Of a stretch of 40,408 nucleotides of DNA, positions 1 to 13,790 are shown one piece after another. The translations under genes and the position numbers were made by a program. Position 1 is the first letter of the stretch; every line of letters begins with the position of its first letter. The notes below the pieces were generated by a model. That model was not told the DNA's origin and ran no database searches. It worked only from the letters and a program-made list of their open reading frames with translations. Source of the DNA: Thoreauomyces humboldtii. Lineage: Eukaryota; Chytridiomycota; Chytridiomycetes; Spizellomycetales; Powellomycetaceae. Location of the stretch: NCBI GenBank assembly GCA_027596035.1, contig JADGJA010000117.1, positions 1 to 40,408 of the forward strand, in the 5' to 3' direction.

Positions 1-1277
1 GACGGGAACTGCAGTTAGTAGTCGATACTATGCAGGGAACGCAGGTGGTAACCGACGATGCGGGGGTGGGAACTCGGTTGGACAGCTTACGCTGGAGAGC
101 TTACGGTAACGGTACTGTGAGTTCCTTGCGGATGTGAGTCTCTGTAACGGAATGTAGATCGTACAGAACGTAGAACGTAACGTTGAGGATGGATAGTAGT
201 CGGTAACGCAGTACTGTGCTCTGGGAATGGAGCTAGAGAGAATGTGTAGAGGGAATGGTTTGCTGGGGAGTACTGCATGTATACTGATGTGCTGTGCCAC
301 CAGTGCCACCAGACGTTTGCGCGACAAACCTACCGGTATAGAAGGACCGGAAGTTCAGTGGAGGATGATGTTCGGGATTCAGAAGTCGGTTGCTCCCCCT
401 AATATCCCAATGAAATACAGCAGACGATGTGTCTTCTCCACGCAGCGGATGGTTGCTGCAGTACAGCCGAGAGTCCTTCCACCTGCCCTTCAGCATCGCA
501 GTCGCCTTCCAGTTCAACACCTACCTCCTGTGCCTTTCGAATCTCAGTGTGCACAACGGAGGGCCCTCGGGCTGCCCAGTGTCATATGCCACTGTCCCGC
601 ATCATTGCGTAGTTATCTCTGTTCCTTCCCATAGCGACCGAGGATCGTGGATAAGGTCAAGCTTCCAAGACATCACGTCGAGAATCAAGGCGGAGGAGGG
701 ACCGTGGGAAGGGTGCTCAACCCCCCTGCTGGAGGAAGAGGATGGATCACTTATGTTGGGCGCATGCTATCCCCTTCACAACTTCCCCATCCCAGTTACG
801 ATTTTTCATGGGACCCTGCACGATTGCATATGAGTAGACCCTGGCTCGAGTCGTACGACCGGGTGCACGGTAAAGGTACCTAAACCCATTCCTTGATCGC
901 CTTACCGTGGTACCGTGTGTAAAACCCCGCATTCTTCGTCGCGAGAGTTTGGGGGCATGTGTGGGCGGCGCCTCCTCCCTCACCTCTCTCTCTTCTCTCC
1001 TCATCCCTTTTTCGCCGCTAGCACACAACCATATCTCGTAACCTGCAAGCGGACCACCCCTCGCTGCTCTTCCCGCCGATCTCACCGCTCTCTTTACTTT
1101 ACACACCGCTTTCACATCTAAGTCGCATCTTCCCGCACGCAGCGTCCATCTGATACGCCTCTACCCTCGGCTCGCTGCTTTCACGTGTCAGCGCTCTGGT
1201 CGACATTGCCGGCAACTTTCCTTGAGACCGCTTGCGGTGACTGTCTTTTTCCCCACCCGCGCTTCTCTTTAGTCATC
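1..1277. other. Region without a recognised gene
   Basis: I see no recognisable gene here. Open frames occur on both strands (for example 429-833 plus and 233-520 minus) but none shows a familiar motif, a convincing start or a conserved pattern. The first 240 bases are rich in short variants of gtaacg. The last 300 bases are rich in C and T and probably hold the promoter and 5' leader of the CRAL-TRIO gene that starts at 1278. An exon of a gene lying mostly outside the window cannot be excluded. Confidence 0.5.
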
Positions 1278-2445
1278 ATGGACGTGCCACCTATCTACGC
1301 AACTCTGGACCCAGCAGCCGTGAAAGCGTCACCCGCGTCGGTCACATCCACGAAGACAACTCCCGTGGTCGAGTCCTCGCCGTTTACCGGCGATGCTACT
1401 GCAAACATTCACTTGCCGATCGTGTTTGGCACTCAGGAAAACTACGAGCTCTTCCGCACGCGTGTGCGCGAGTGCCCAAAGTTTGCCATGCTCGGAGCCG
1501 CCAAACTGACCGATTGGTGGATCACCAAGTTCTTTGACGGGGCGAGAGGAAACCCACAGGAGGCTTACAGGATGCTCGAGAAGACACTGGTGGGTTGGTC
1601 GATTGTGACGTGTCGAGGGAGGTTTCATGACCGTTTACTGATCGCGGTCCGGCCCATAGCAATGGAGGATAGAGTACAAGTACGACTCGCTCCTCACGGA
1701 GGACTTTTCCGCGGATCAGAAGACTGGAAAGCTCTACTACCACAACCGGGCAAAGGACGGGTCGCCCGTCCTCATCTGGCGGATCTCCCGCCACAAGGTA
1801 GATCCCAAGCTCGTCGAACATACCGTCCGTTTCATCACCTACACCATGGTCAAAGGGATCATGGACGGTACCATCTCTTCTCGGACGACGCTCCTCGTGG
1901 ATCGCCTGGGATCGAACTCGGACAACGTCGAAAGCATCGCCTTCTTCCGGAGCCTGACGTCGGTTCTCCAAACCCACTTTCCAGAGATGCTCCAGCGCAT
2001 CATCATCTTCCCGACCAACTGGCTTCTCTGGACCGTCTGGAAGGTAGTCAAGCCCTTCCTCGACACGACGGTTGTCGAGAGGATCTCGCTCGTCGGACCA
2101 AAGGAGTATAAACAGACGCTCGCGGATGTCATCGCGACGGAGAATCTCTCCCAGCGATACGGTGGCTCAAGCGTGGATTGGACGGATGCCGGCGCGACGC
2201 ACGTCGATGGCGAAGAGGAGGATCAGGACGAATGTGGGGAGGACCACGTCCATCACAAGATGGCTGAGCGCGACTCTGCAGTTAGCGTTAGCGCCATCTC
2301 GCTCGAGGGACATGCGGGAGTCGGGGGCAAAAAGGGTGAACTGCAGCAGGCCAGGATGGCCAAGGCCCACACATGGGGTGTTGGAAAGGTGAAGAAGATG
2401 TGGGGCGGGAGCAGTAAGGAGCTCTCGCAGGTGAAGGAAAAGTAA
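1278..2445 (+). CDS. CRAL-TRIO (Sec14-like) lipid-binding protein
   Basis: Exons 1278-1589 and 1660-2445 are joined over a 70-bp phase-0 intron (gtgggt...catag) and give 365 aa. Residues of about 70-115 form the CRAL-TRIO N-terminal helices, with the motif EAYRMLEKTLQWR made contiguous by the splice, which supports it. The lipid-binding domain follows at about residues 130-290 (KLYYHNRAKDGSPVLIWR, later TTLLVDRLGS and FPEMLQRIIIFPTN). Sec14-type proteins carry phosphatidylinositol, phosphatidylcholine or other hydrophobic ligands between membranes. The tail after residue 300 is acidic and then lysine-rich, ending without a membrane segment. An in-frame ATG at 1185 would add 31 residues. I chose 1278 because the conserved part begins soon after it and the upstream part looks like leader sequence. 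The ligand cannot be told from the sequence. Confidence 0.88.
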
Positions 2446-2809
2446 ATCCGCTAGACAAGTGGGTGGGGCGACAGAGGACTGAACTCTGTAGATAGACCTT
2501 TTTATTCTGTATCTACTGGAAATCGAACTTTTCTCAGTCCTTTGTGCCCACCTCATCAGGATGAGTGCTCCGGCTGTGGCCTGTGGCGCTCAAGGACGGC
2601 TATTTTGAGTCTGTCGAACCGTCCAAGATGCCCCCATGCTTTTTGCTGGCCACTGCACGGTGAACGCGCTTTGCATCGCTTTTCTCACCGGTGCCGCCAC
2701 ACGACACCCAGCTTCCCATATAGACGACTGACTGTACCTCGACCCCACGACCAGCACTCGGCATACCGCTCTTTCTCTTACCCTTTCGCATCCTTCTCCA
2801 GCAGCAGCC
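2446..2809 (+). promoter_or_regulatory. Intergenic region and probable GFA1 promoter
   Basis: This 364-bp gap holds the 3' end of the CRAL-TRIO transcript and the upstream region of GFA1. The last 50 bases before the GFA1 start are C/T-rich, like the leaders of several genes in this window. I see no clear TATA box and no gene. Confidence 0.4.
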
Positions 2810-5171
<2,362 letters not shown>

Positions 5172-5479
5172 AGATGGTACGGGACCTCCCTTGAAAGACC
5201 GATCAATAATGGAAAACTCAAAAATCACAAGATAGTCGAGGAGCGATGGATGGAAAGGACGCAGGGGCTTTGATCGAATTCTGATTCTGAATGGCTAGGT
5301 TACCCGGCCCTCCGATCTCTGCTCCCAGCGCGGACACTCTTTTGTACCTTGCTCAGGTTGGAATAAGAAAATCTTCTCGGAAAATGATTTCTGGACGCGG
5401 AAACATCTACAGATGGTTGCATCCTGGCCGTGTAGGTATATTGCAAACGAATCGACCCACCCGAAGCCCGTTTACATTC
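5172..5479. other. Convergent 3' region between GFA1 and ARP4
   Basis: 308 bp between two stop codons that face each other. It should contain both 3' UTRs. I see no other gene and no strong repeat. Confidence 0.5.
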
Positions 5480-7327
5480 TCAATGCAGTCGTTTCTCCAC
5501 GTTGACCCCGTGTTCGTTGTATTCCTCTCTCGATATCCACATTTGGTGAAACGTCCCCAACGATGCCAGGATAGAGCCTCCAATCCACGGACTGAACCTC
5601 CTCTCGGTGGTTTGCCCTGCAGCCTGCAGCTTAACTTTGACCTGATAACGCGCAACGACGGACGGGAATAAGTTAGTTTCATTCTAGAAACAGCGGAAGA
5701 AGGAGGTCGTTTGCAACTCAAACTTACGCCGACGGCCATAAGCTCATTGGCCACGCGATCCGCGAATCCGGTGAGTAAAGTGTTCGCGCCGGTGAGAACG
5801 ATTCCTCCGTACAGTGACGTCCGAAGGTCGGCGTCGCACGAATTGATGCTGTTTTGGATGAGATGGGTTATGCTGGTCGGTCTTTGCATCGCAGTGTCCG
5901 CCGTCCGTAGTGGATCCTAGAGTCAAAACGTCAGAAAATTGACCCAAGGTGCCACAAAGAAATTTGCGCTGGTTCACACCTGAAGCATGAAGCGAGGTGT
6001 GAAAAGGGACTCTGTGATCTTGTAGCGCTCGATGCCGAAGGCGTTATTGTAGCCGTCCGGAAACTCGTAGTTTTTCACAGGACGAGTTGCAAGGCCACTG
6101 ACAGAAAGTATAAGGACAATGGAGCGAAAAATAGGTGCGATTGATAACTCACTTTTCGTCGAACACGTACTCCGAGACATGGCATACCGTCTCCTTGAAC
6201 TCATCGATGGCCCGCTGCACAGCCAAATGAATATTAAAGTCCAAAGGAATCTGAAAGTCCTTGGAGATGACGCGCCTCACCTCGATCGCCAAGTTGTGGT
6301 AGCTCTCCGACGTATTTGGTCGCTGTCGCAAGTCAAACTTCGCGGGTTCCCCTGCATCAACAGGGCTCTTGTTTGCCACCAGGTACTGGGGTGTAACGGA
6401 TATCCCACGTTCCTTCAGATACAGCAATGCCTGGTTCGAAACGTGGTTCCCGGCAAACGGCTGCTTCTGAATCCCCTTCTTCAGCACGTATCCGTCAACG
6501 ACCGGCACTGCGCTGGTCATAGAACCGCCAGAGTCGAGCACTAGGGCTGTGGACCGACCCGCTGCAAATCTGTGTCGAGCTGTCAGTCCGAATTCCGAGG
6601 TGATTCATGGAGGTCTGTATGATAAGAAATCAGGAACTTACGCGGCGAGCACGGCACTTCGGGCGAGGTAAAAGCATGGAACATCGTATTGCTCGAATGC
6701 AAGCTCGATGAGCTTTTCCCGGGATTCGCGCGGGTTCCAAGACGGCTCGCTGAGGAGGAGAGGGTGTTCGCGAGAGTCCACTCTGAGCCTTGCATAAGCG
6801 TGATCCCACAGAGCCTCGTATGATTCCCAATCCTCGACTGAACGACATGGTAGTCAGGACATCAGTCCCTGATTTCAGGCTTTGGAAATAAGCATGGCGC
6901 TTCCCGCTCACCGATTCCATCTTTCAACGGATTCTTCAGCTCGACGTTCTCCTTCCATGAATACAGCTCCGTTTCTCCTACATATCTCCTGGGCTTCTGT
7001 GTTCGTGGCTTTCTGGTGTCCTCTGCCTTGATGGCTTCCGAGCCGTCTCCAGCGAGACCTCCCGGGACGCGCGGGTCTTGATCAATGTCCATCGCATCTT
7101 CCGCGGATGCTGGAGCCTTCGAAGCGTCTGGGAAGCCAACCCAAGATGGAAAGACGGCCTTTGGAGTGTCCTCTCCGGCATAACCGACCTTGCTGGTTGA
7201 AGATCCTATGTCGAAAACCAATGCCGAGACTTCATCTGAACCACAGCACAAGTAAGTCAGTACAGCACCTGGAAACAATGTACGCCCGACCGACATTCTT
7301 ACCTCCTCCATATGTTGCGGTGGTCAT
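5480..7327 (-). CDS. ARP4: Actin-related protein 4 (BAF53 type)
   Basis: Seven exons on the minus strand: 7327-7303, 7235-6912, 6837-6642, 6569-6153, 6097-5980, 5916-5728 and 5641-5480, giving 476 aa. Arp4 is a nuclear actin-fold subunit of NuA4 acetyltransferase and of the INO80 and SWR1 remodellers. The N-terminus MTTATYGG joins by splice to [16 protein letters not shown], the first phosphate-binding loop. [34 protein letters not shown] and [18 protein letters not shown] follow. The end [17 protein letters not shown] is typical of the family. Every intron has GT-AG ends and restores a conserved block, so the model is firm. The insert after SWVGFP (7050-7130) is acidic and variable, as in other Arp4 proteins. 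The gene is head to head with SSRP1, 261 bp apart. Confidence 0.95.
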
Positions 7328-7588
7328 GACGCTTGGCCCACGCAGAATTGCCAACTGAAAGCAGCGAGGGAGTCGAACGAGTCCGAGGTGGACGGGGGAA
7401 TTCGTCCGAAGCGTTCCGACATCTTTTCCCCCGCCAAAGGTCCCTTCGGTCAAGGCACACCGTTCACTGCCAACAGATAAGCACTTGGCATTGAGGCTCA
7501 AACAATCGACCAGGAAGCACAGTCGGCGTATGCATACGTAGCATTTCTGATCCGACTCAAAAAACCTCACCGAACATTATTATTTCAC
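7328..7588. promoter_or_regulatory. Shared ARP4/SSRP1 divergent promoter
   Basis: This 261-bp gap separates the start codons of two chromatin genes read in opposite directions. It must hold both core promoters, so a bidirectional promoter is likely. I see no clear TATA box. The functional link is inferred from spacing only. Confidence 0.55.
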
Positions 7589-10316
7589 ATGGCGAGAGAG
7601 ATCGAGGAGGTCATCCTCGGCGGAAAGAATGGTACAAAGGTGAGAGCTAACTTCAGTACACGTGTCGCGAGGCCTACGTGTATCCATACTTTTGACAATA
7701 CATAGGCGATGGGGAAACTGAAGATTGCAGAGGCTGGAATCGGATGGAAGAACTCCGTTACCGGCAAAATTCACGCAGTGCCCGCCGACGACATTCATAA
7801 GTTATCGTGGCAGCGTTGCGCTCGAGACTACCAGTTGCGAGTGCAAACCAATGATGGAGACGTTCTAAAGTTTGACAACCTCCCAAAAGAGGTAGAGCCT
7901 CCGGCCTCATTGCTGATCTTTGCCTTGTATCCTGACCTTTCTATCACAAGTTGTACGAATCCATCGCTCCCCTCACGAAGAACTTTTACTCCAAAATCCT
8001 GGAGAGGAAGGAAATCTCGCTGAAGGGCTGGAATTGGGGATCGGTAGAGTTCCAGGGGAACCAGATGGGCTTCAATGTCTCCAACCACCCGGCATTCGAG
8101 GTGCCGCTAGGCGAGGTCGCCAACACCAACCTGCCCCTCCGAAACGAAGTCTCCGTGGAATTTGTTTTGCCCGAAATCGCCGCTAAAGACATCAAAAGGA
8201 AGGGGGCCCAGGAAGACACCCTAACCGAAATCAGGCTTTTCGTTCCGGGCGCGGGAACACAGAGCCAAGTCGTGTCCACAGGGAACGGCGTGCAAGTTTT
8301 CAAAGACAAGGATCAGACGGAGGGAGAAAAGGCAGAGAACGGCGACGGGGATGAGGAGACCGCTCCCGATGGAGGCGACGGAGAACAGCTGGCAGTTGAT
8401 GGAGATGGAACCGTATTGTCTTCTGCAAGCTTGCTTTGCGAAACCATCAAGCAGAAGGCTGACTTCGGCGGAGGAGTCGGGGAACCCATCGCTAGTTTCG
8501 AGAACATCCTGTGTCTCACACCTCGGTTCGTTCATGATCGCCCCGTTCTCCGCTCCGCCAACCAGCTAAACGTTGTTTTTGTGTTCAATTAGTGGCCGAT
8601 TCGAGGTCGAACTGCATCTTGATTTCTTCCGCTTGCGCGGAAAGTCCCACGATTACAAGATCTTGTTTAGCTCCATTATCACCATGGCGCTCCTTCCCAA
8701 ACCCGACGATCTGCATTACATGTTTGTCATCGGATTGGACCCTCCACTGCGTCAAGGCCAAACGCGGTACCCTTTCCTGGTGTTCCAGTTCGAGCGCGAG
8801 GAGGAAGTTGAGCTTGATCTCAACATGGAGCCGTAAGTGATCCTTTGCTTGTCACCCTGCGTCTGTTCCCCGCACTCATTGTTGGACCTGTAGCGAAATT
8901 ATGAGCACCACATACGAAGACCGCCTGAAGAAGGCCTACGACGGCCCTATTTACGAAGTAATTAGCGAAATCATCAAAGGCTTGTCTGGCAAGCGCATCA
9001 CCGCACCGAGCGACATCTTCCGAAGGTACTTCTTTCGCTGAGACTACCGCGAATAGTTCTTGTCGTACTTAGTGATCTCTTCTTGTCTAGTTCGCAGGGA
9101 CAAAGCGGCATCAAATGCGCAAACAAGGCTAACGAAGCTTATCTTTACCTCCTCGAAAAGTCGATTCTTTCCATTCCCAAGCCGCCAATCTTTATTGCAC
9201 ACAACGAGATCTCTGCCGTCACGTTCTCGCGCGTTGCTCAAGCGGGCGGAAGCACTCTCAAGACATTTGAGATCAAGTTTAACTTGCGCGATGGGCCAGA
9301 TTATACATTCAGCAGTATTGCAAGGTCAGTCTCACCGAGATCACGCAGAGTCTTTCCTTTGAAACTCACGCTCACTGCAGGGAGGAGTCGGAACCTTTGG
9401 AAGCGTTCTTCCGCGCAAAGAACATGAAGGTCCTCACGGAAGAGCCCGAAACTGCTCGGGCATATGTGGAGGACAGCGACGTGGACAGCGAGAACGACGC
9501 GCCCCGATCGCGGGTGAAGGAGGTGCCAACCGGCGGCAACATCTTTGATCAGGAAGACGAAGGCTCCAGCGGTTAGTTCCTACGAAGCCAACTACGGCAG
9601 GGAAGCGGTGCGTAATACGCTTTCTTTCACTCTTTACAGAGGACGAGGATTTCGCCCCCGGAAACGAGAGTGATGTGGCGGAAGAGTTCGACGAAGCCTA
9701 CGCGGGCAGTCAGAGTGAGGGGGAAGACGGAGCGCCACCCCCAAAAGCCAAGGGGAGCGACGCCAGTGACGAAAGTGAAAGTGCGTGTCTGCATCTCGTT
9801 CGCGTATGCTTGTTGCGTGTCACGTCCAGCTAACGGCTTCATGGGTTCCGTTCGCTAGTCGAAGAGGTGGTCGACAAGCCAAAGGCCGCCAAAGCGAAGC
9901 GTCCTCGTCCGGAATCCGCATCGAGCTCGTCCAAGGCTCCCGCGAAAAAGAAGGCGAAGAAGGAGGGTCCCAAGCGCGGCATGACCTCCTTCCTCTACTT
10001 CTCCAAAGACAAGCGCCCCGAGATCCTTGCAGACGCGCCCGGGCTCGCCTTACCCGAGGTAGCTAAGAAGTTAGGCGAGCTCTGGAAGTCTGTTTCCCAG
10101 GAGGAGAAGGCAAAGTACGAGGAGATGGCAAAGGTCGACAAAGAGCGGTACCAGGACGAGAAGGCTGAGTTCGATGCAAATGGGGGCGGTGGGAAGGAGC
10201 AAGAGGGATCCAGCGAGAAGAAGGCCCCGAAAACAAAAGCAAAGCCAAAGTCCGTCAGCAAGGAACCCCCCAGCAAGTACAAGAGCGAGGAGTTCGTAGA
10301 GTCTGATAGCGATTAG
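7589..10316 (+). CDS. SSRP1: FACT subunit SSRP1 with C-terminal HMG box
   Basis: Nine exons: 7589-7639, 7706-7891, 7951-8525, 8593-8832, 8894-9025, 9091-9324, 9381-9571, 9640-9780 and 9859-10316, giving 735 aa. With Spt16 it forms FACT, the histone chaperone that loosens and rebuilds nucleosomes during transcription and replication. Visible parts are the N-terminal POB3-like domain (KLKIAEAGIGWKNSVTGK), the SSRP1 middle region with LSGKRITAPSDIF and tandem PH-like folds, a strongly acidic stretch, a Lys-rich linker, and an HMG box at about residues 620-690 (GPKRGMTSFLYFSKDKRP ... YEEMAKVDKERYQDEK). Another acidic insert lies in exon 3 (8310-8400). Yeast Pob3 is about 550 aa and lacks the HMG box, which Nhp6 supplies in trans. 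This gene therefore has the animal and plant layout. Confidence 0.95.
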
Positions 10317-10940
10317 TGTAGAAACCTTGCCATTTCATCTAAGCACATGCAGCGTGCACGTTGTGCACAAGCTAGGATAGAAATGTCTGAGGTGGGCGGC
10401 AAGGCTGCAATGCGCAGCTCAACCAAAAAACCCTTCATGGCCGAACGCAAACATCTCGACTACACCTCCCGCGGATGACGTCGCCGACACCGTCCTGCCA
10501 ACTTCTGGGTTTCATTTACTCAACGCTCATCGATCCCCAGATGGTCGGAAGCGTCACCGGAACGACAGGGCGGTTCTTTGGAGCGCTGGAGAGCAACGAG
10601 ATTGTGTTTGAAGTTTGATGCGACGGGCAGCGCGCCTATCGGCGGTCGGCAGACCGTGTCAATCTGCGCCATTGTATCTCATTTTGTTCACATTTGCTTG
10701 TTGATCGGATCACATACTCCTCTCCGCCTTCTGCCGTGTCCTTCGATGTCCACAAGCTGTGCTGCCGAAGCCGAATTGCGGACTCAGGACTTGAGTACCC
10801 GGTAATGTTATATAACGCATCTTCCTCCCAGCAAGACCTCTCCCATCTCTGGCGTATTATCCGCTGAAGATCGGATACGATGCTATTTGAAGTCGTAAAA
10901 TGCTACAGTACGTGCGAGGCAATATTGACGCCATTTCAAA
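10317..10940. other. Convergent intergenic region
   Basis: 624 bp between the stops of SSRP1 and the DsbA-like gene. Short open frames (for example 10578-10805 plus) show no family motif. It probably contains the two 3' UTRs. I see no RNA gene or repeat. Confidence 0.45.
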
Positions 10941-11736
10941 CTATGGGCTAGGCGACGAAGCGGCTTTCTTCGCAAGGTCTTCGAATATCTGGAAGCAAAG
11001 AGGGTCAGTTCAGCAGAACCCAAATGTGAAGAGGAGAAGCCAAGCAGCTCTGACCTCGACGAACACCGATTCGTCCTGTGCGCCGGAGATCTCGTAAGCC
11101 CCACGGTCGATGCGGAAGAAGGGTACGCCGGTGATCCTTCTCCTCCTCGCAGCATCCAATCCCTCCAGGACCTCGTGCGTGCCTTCGTCGGACTCCAGAT
11201 ATCGTAGCACGGCGTCGCGATCGAGTCCTCCTTTCGCTCCAGCGTCCGCGAGAACATTACGGTCTCCCAGATTCTGAGCGTTCTCGAAGTAGGCGTTGAA
11301 AACTGCGTCGACGACGGTCGACTGCTTCCCTTCCTGCTTGGCGTACTCCAGCAGCCGGTGAGAGTCCATGGTGTTGGCAATCAAGCCTTCGTAAGAGAAG
11401 TTGATGCCGACGGATCGCCCCGTATCGCCCATCGCCTTTATCATGTTCTTCACGCGGTCCTCCCCAAACTTCCCAATGTAAGAATCCATCTTGCTCCCTC
11501 GGCGGGAAGGTTTCTGAAGGTACCGGTATCAGCGCCGCTATCAGTGCTCTCAGACTCGGACTGTCTTACGGGTCCAGCATGAAGGGTTTGAATTGAACGT
11601 CAAAGGTGATCGGAAGCCGCTTGTCGGCAACCGTTTGCATGGCCTTTTCCAGGCGTCGCTTGCCCACGTAGCAGAACGGGCAGATGTTGTCGGACACGAT
11701 TTCGATGAGGATTTTCCGGGGGAGGACAGAGGACAT
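10941..11736 (-). CDS. DsbA/FrnE-like thiol oxidoreductase with apparent frameshift
   Basis: Exons 11736-11570, 11513-11055 and 10988-10941 on the minus strand would give about 223 aa, the size of FrnE-type DsbA-like proteins. The thioredoxin-fold active site is DNICPFCYVGKRRLE with a CPFC pair near residue 19. Later family blocks are DSHRLLEYAKQ, GVPFFRIDRGAYEISGAQ and the C-terminal VFVEIFEDLAKK, which is restored by the last splice. The protein probably acts as a disulfide oxidoreductase or isomerase, or a GST-kappa-like enzyme; the substrate is unknown. No signal peptide is seen. Exon 2 opens in the expected frame (PNLPAEG) but the rest is read in another frame. One additional G in the run near 11496-11499 would reconcile them, so this is either an assembly error or a real break. 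An ATG at 11757 is an alternative start. Confidence 0.8.
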
Positions 11737-12332
11737 GGCGAAAGATGGTTCGGGCAAAGGTGAGGGAGGTGCACGAATGCTAATCGATGTATATTACTTG
11801 GCGATTGCAAAGGCGATGTGGTGAGAGCTCAAGACGATGAACAAAGACATCTACTATATATGAAGTTGTCAGTCGTTGGAGGAAGCCGGAAAAGCCGAAC
11901 GGAATTGTAATGGCCGTCGCACAGTCGGGATGAGTAATTGATGTCCGGCTCTTCGAACGAACAGAGTAAAATTCACATCATGGCTGTGCTGCGCATTATA
12001 CCTACATCTAGGACTTAGGATTGGTACGTCAAAAAGTCAGGCACCTACATGTACTCACTTTTCAGTATATTTTCGATGCACGGTATTTGCCGTGCCAGCA
12101 GCTAGCCTCACCCGATACTACGACCGGATGGGGCAACACCTAGTACCATCGACCTGGTGGTGGCGGAACATAGCCAGCCCACGTCATGCGCTTTCCATGC
12201 GTGATGATGTAGGCAATTTGTGAGTAGGTTACAGATGCCTGTGAACAGAATATTAGACTGCGCATTACTTCCATCAACAGGTACGGACGAGTGTTTAGAA
12301 AAAAAAATGCTATGGGTAAGGGATTACGCCGA
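11737..12332. other. Intergenic region without recognised gene
   Basis: 596 bp between the start of the DsbA-like gene and the stop of the DUF3712-like gene, both minus strand. It holds the promoter of the former and the 3' UTR of the latter. A short A-run lies at 12299-12307. I see no gene, RNA or repeat that I can support. Confidence 0.45.
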
Positions 12333-13790
12333 TCAAAACAAGCCCACGGGCACGCCTTCCTGGCGATAATCGAGATCGACACTGTACTGCCCAACCATAC
12401 ACCCAAGTGTGCTCTCGACATCGACGTCGAACAAAGTGAGACCCGCAGCGCCGCTCCGCGTCTTCCCGCCTGAGAATCCCGCGGCCATGATGGCCGTGAC
12501 AGCGCTTTTCGAGATCTGAAGTCGCATGCCCATGGTCCCCGTCATGACGAACTGACCAGCAGGCACCACCACCACCTGATTCCTCGCCACCAGATCCTCG
12601 TCCAGCGTCCCGATGACCTCGCCTCGACACGTTACGCGGCCCTTCATCCAGAGGATAGACACAGGTGCCTCCATGGGGTTGAATATTTCGAGACGCGTAG
12701 CACTCTGGAGGGTGGCAAGTCGGAAGGGATCGATGACGAGCTGCGTCCTGGTAATCATCTTGCGGGTCTCCCCGGGGAGGATGGTGGTCACGTCGAGGGA
12801 TGCCAAGGCTGGACCAAAGTAGGCGAATGGGGTGGAGGTAGTGAGAGAGCCGCGTATCGTCACGGTGCTCGGTTGGCCCGTGACGTACTGTCCCAGGAGT
12901 AGGCGTCCAGACCGAGCCTGCTCGGTTGTCTGTGGCGAATACTTTGCAACGCAAGTGACCACGTTGAGACCTGGTGCAAGGACCAGGTCGCGCATTTCTA
13001 CATATCCAACGCGATGGACTCCTTCGTGATAGAGTCCGAGAACCACGTCACCCATGGAAATGGAAAGGTCAGAAGGATTTTGCATCTCGCACGTTGTCGA
13101 TAGGAGGATGTGATCTTTCGTCCCGCTGGTAGCCACAGCTTCTTTGATGCTGATATCCGAGAGAGCGTCCAGACCCTTCAAAGCCAGGGTCTTTCGCATG
13201 GAGACGTGGCGGATCGGCACAACACCCATCACCAGGACCGTGATGTCATCGGCGAGCAGGACGAGCTCAAATATCTTGCTCTGCATCATAGTCTCTGCAA
13301 ACGTTCCGAACGCCTTGTGGTCCGTGATCCGCACGTGGACTTTGGCGTCGAGTTGAGCACATCCTTTGACTGCGTGTATCGGCGGCATACCCACCGCTTC
13401 CCCGACCACCACCACGTCTCCCTCGGCTCCCAGGTATCCGAGCTTGACGACCCCGTCGAAACGGATGACAGCTTCGATGGGTCCCGCCTCAGACACTCTG
13501 CCCTTCATTGTCATGTCGACTCCATCAGCGGTCGGGTTGAGGATGGCACCACCGGTGATCTCGATCCTACTCCGGGCGACCAGCTGAGAGGCGACGAATG
13601 GGAGGAGCCATCGAGTCAGGAAGCGAAGAACGAGGAAGTTCGAAAGAATGAAGGGAAGGAGGAGGAGCCTTGGGTGCGATACTAGGGTCCGAGTGACCGA
13701 CGCAGGTAAGAATGGCATGCTCCGCTGTATGACGGAATTGAGAAGCGAGAGATGTTGCGGGGAGGTAGTTGCGAGCTTGTCTCTTGCCAT
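12333..13790 (-). CDS. DUF3712-like membrane-anchored protein
   Basis: Single exon of 485 aa from the ATG at 13790 (MARDKLATTSPQ). An in-frame ATG at 13910 would add 40 Pro-rich residues and include a palindromic G-run, so I prefer the shorter form. A hydrophobic segment near residues 40-70 (LLLLPFILSNFLVLRFLTRW ending at VASQLVA) looks like a signal anchor. The rest is rich in beta strands and hydrophobic pairs, with phrases such as DVTTILPGETRK and EIFNPMEAPVSILWMKGRV. These resemble the repeated LEA2/DUF3712 sandwich of large fungal membrane proteins of unknown function, possibly vacuolar or lipid-related. I recognise this by pattern only. An antisense frame (12310-12954 and others) is a shadow. 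Confidence 0.65.
   Translation of the reverse strand: MARDKLATTSPQHLSLLNSVIQRSMPFLPASVTRTLVSHPRLLLLPFILSNFLVLRFLTRWLLPFVASQLVARSRIEITGGAILNPTADGVDMTMKGRVSEAGPIEAVIRFDGVVKLGYLGAEGDVVVVGEAVGMPPIHAVKGCAQLDAKVHVRITDHKAFGTFAETMMQSKIFELVLLADDITVLVMGVVPIRHVSMRKTLALKGLDALSDISIKEAVATSGTKDHILLSTTCEMQNPSDLSISMGDVVLGLYHEGVHRVGYVEMRDLVLAPGLNVVTCVAKYSPQTTEQARSGRLLLGQYVTGQPSTVTIRGSLTTSTPFAYFGPALASLDVTTILPGETRKMITRTQLVIDPFRLATLQSATRLEIFNPMEAPVSILWMKGRVTCRGEVIGTLDEDLVARNQVVVVPAGQFVMTGTMGMRLQISKSAVTAIMAAGFSGGKTRSGAAGLTLFDVDVESTLGCMVGQYSVDLDYRQEGVPVGLF

Noticed and set aside
427..833. Overlapping frames near the left end
   Set aside because: Several frames are open at once, none has a motif or good start, and splice signals do not link them.
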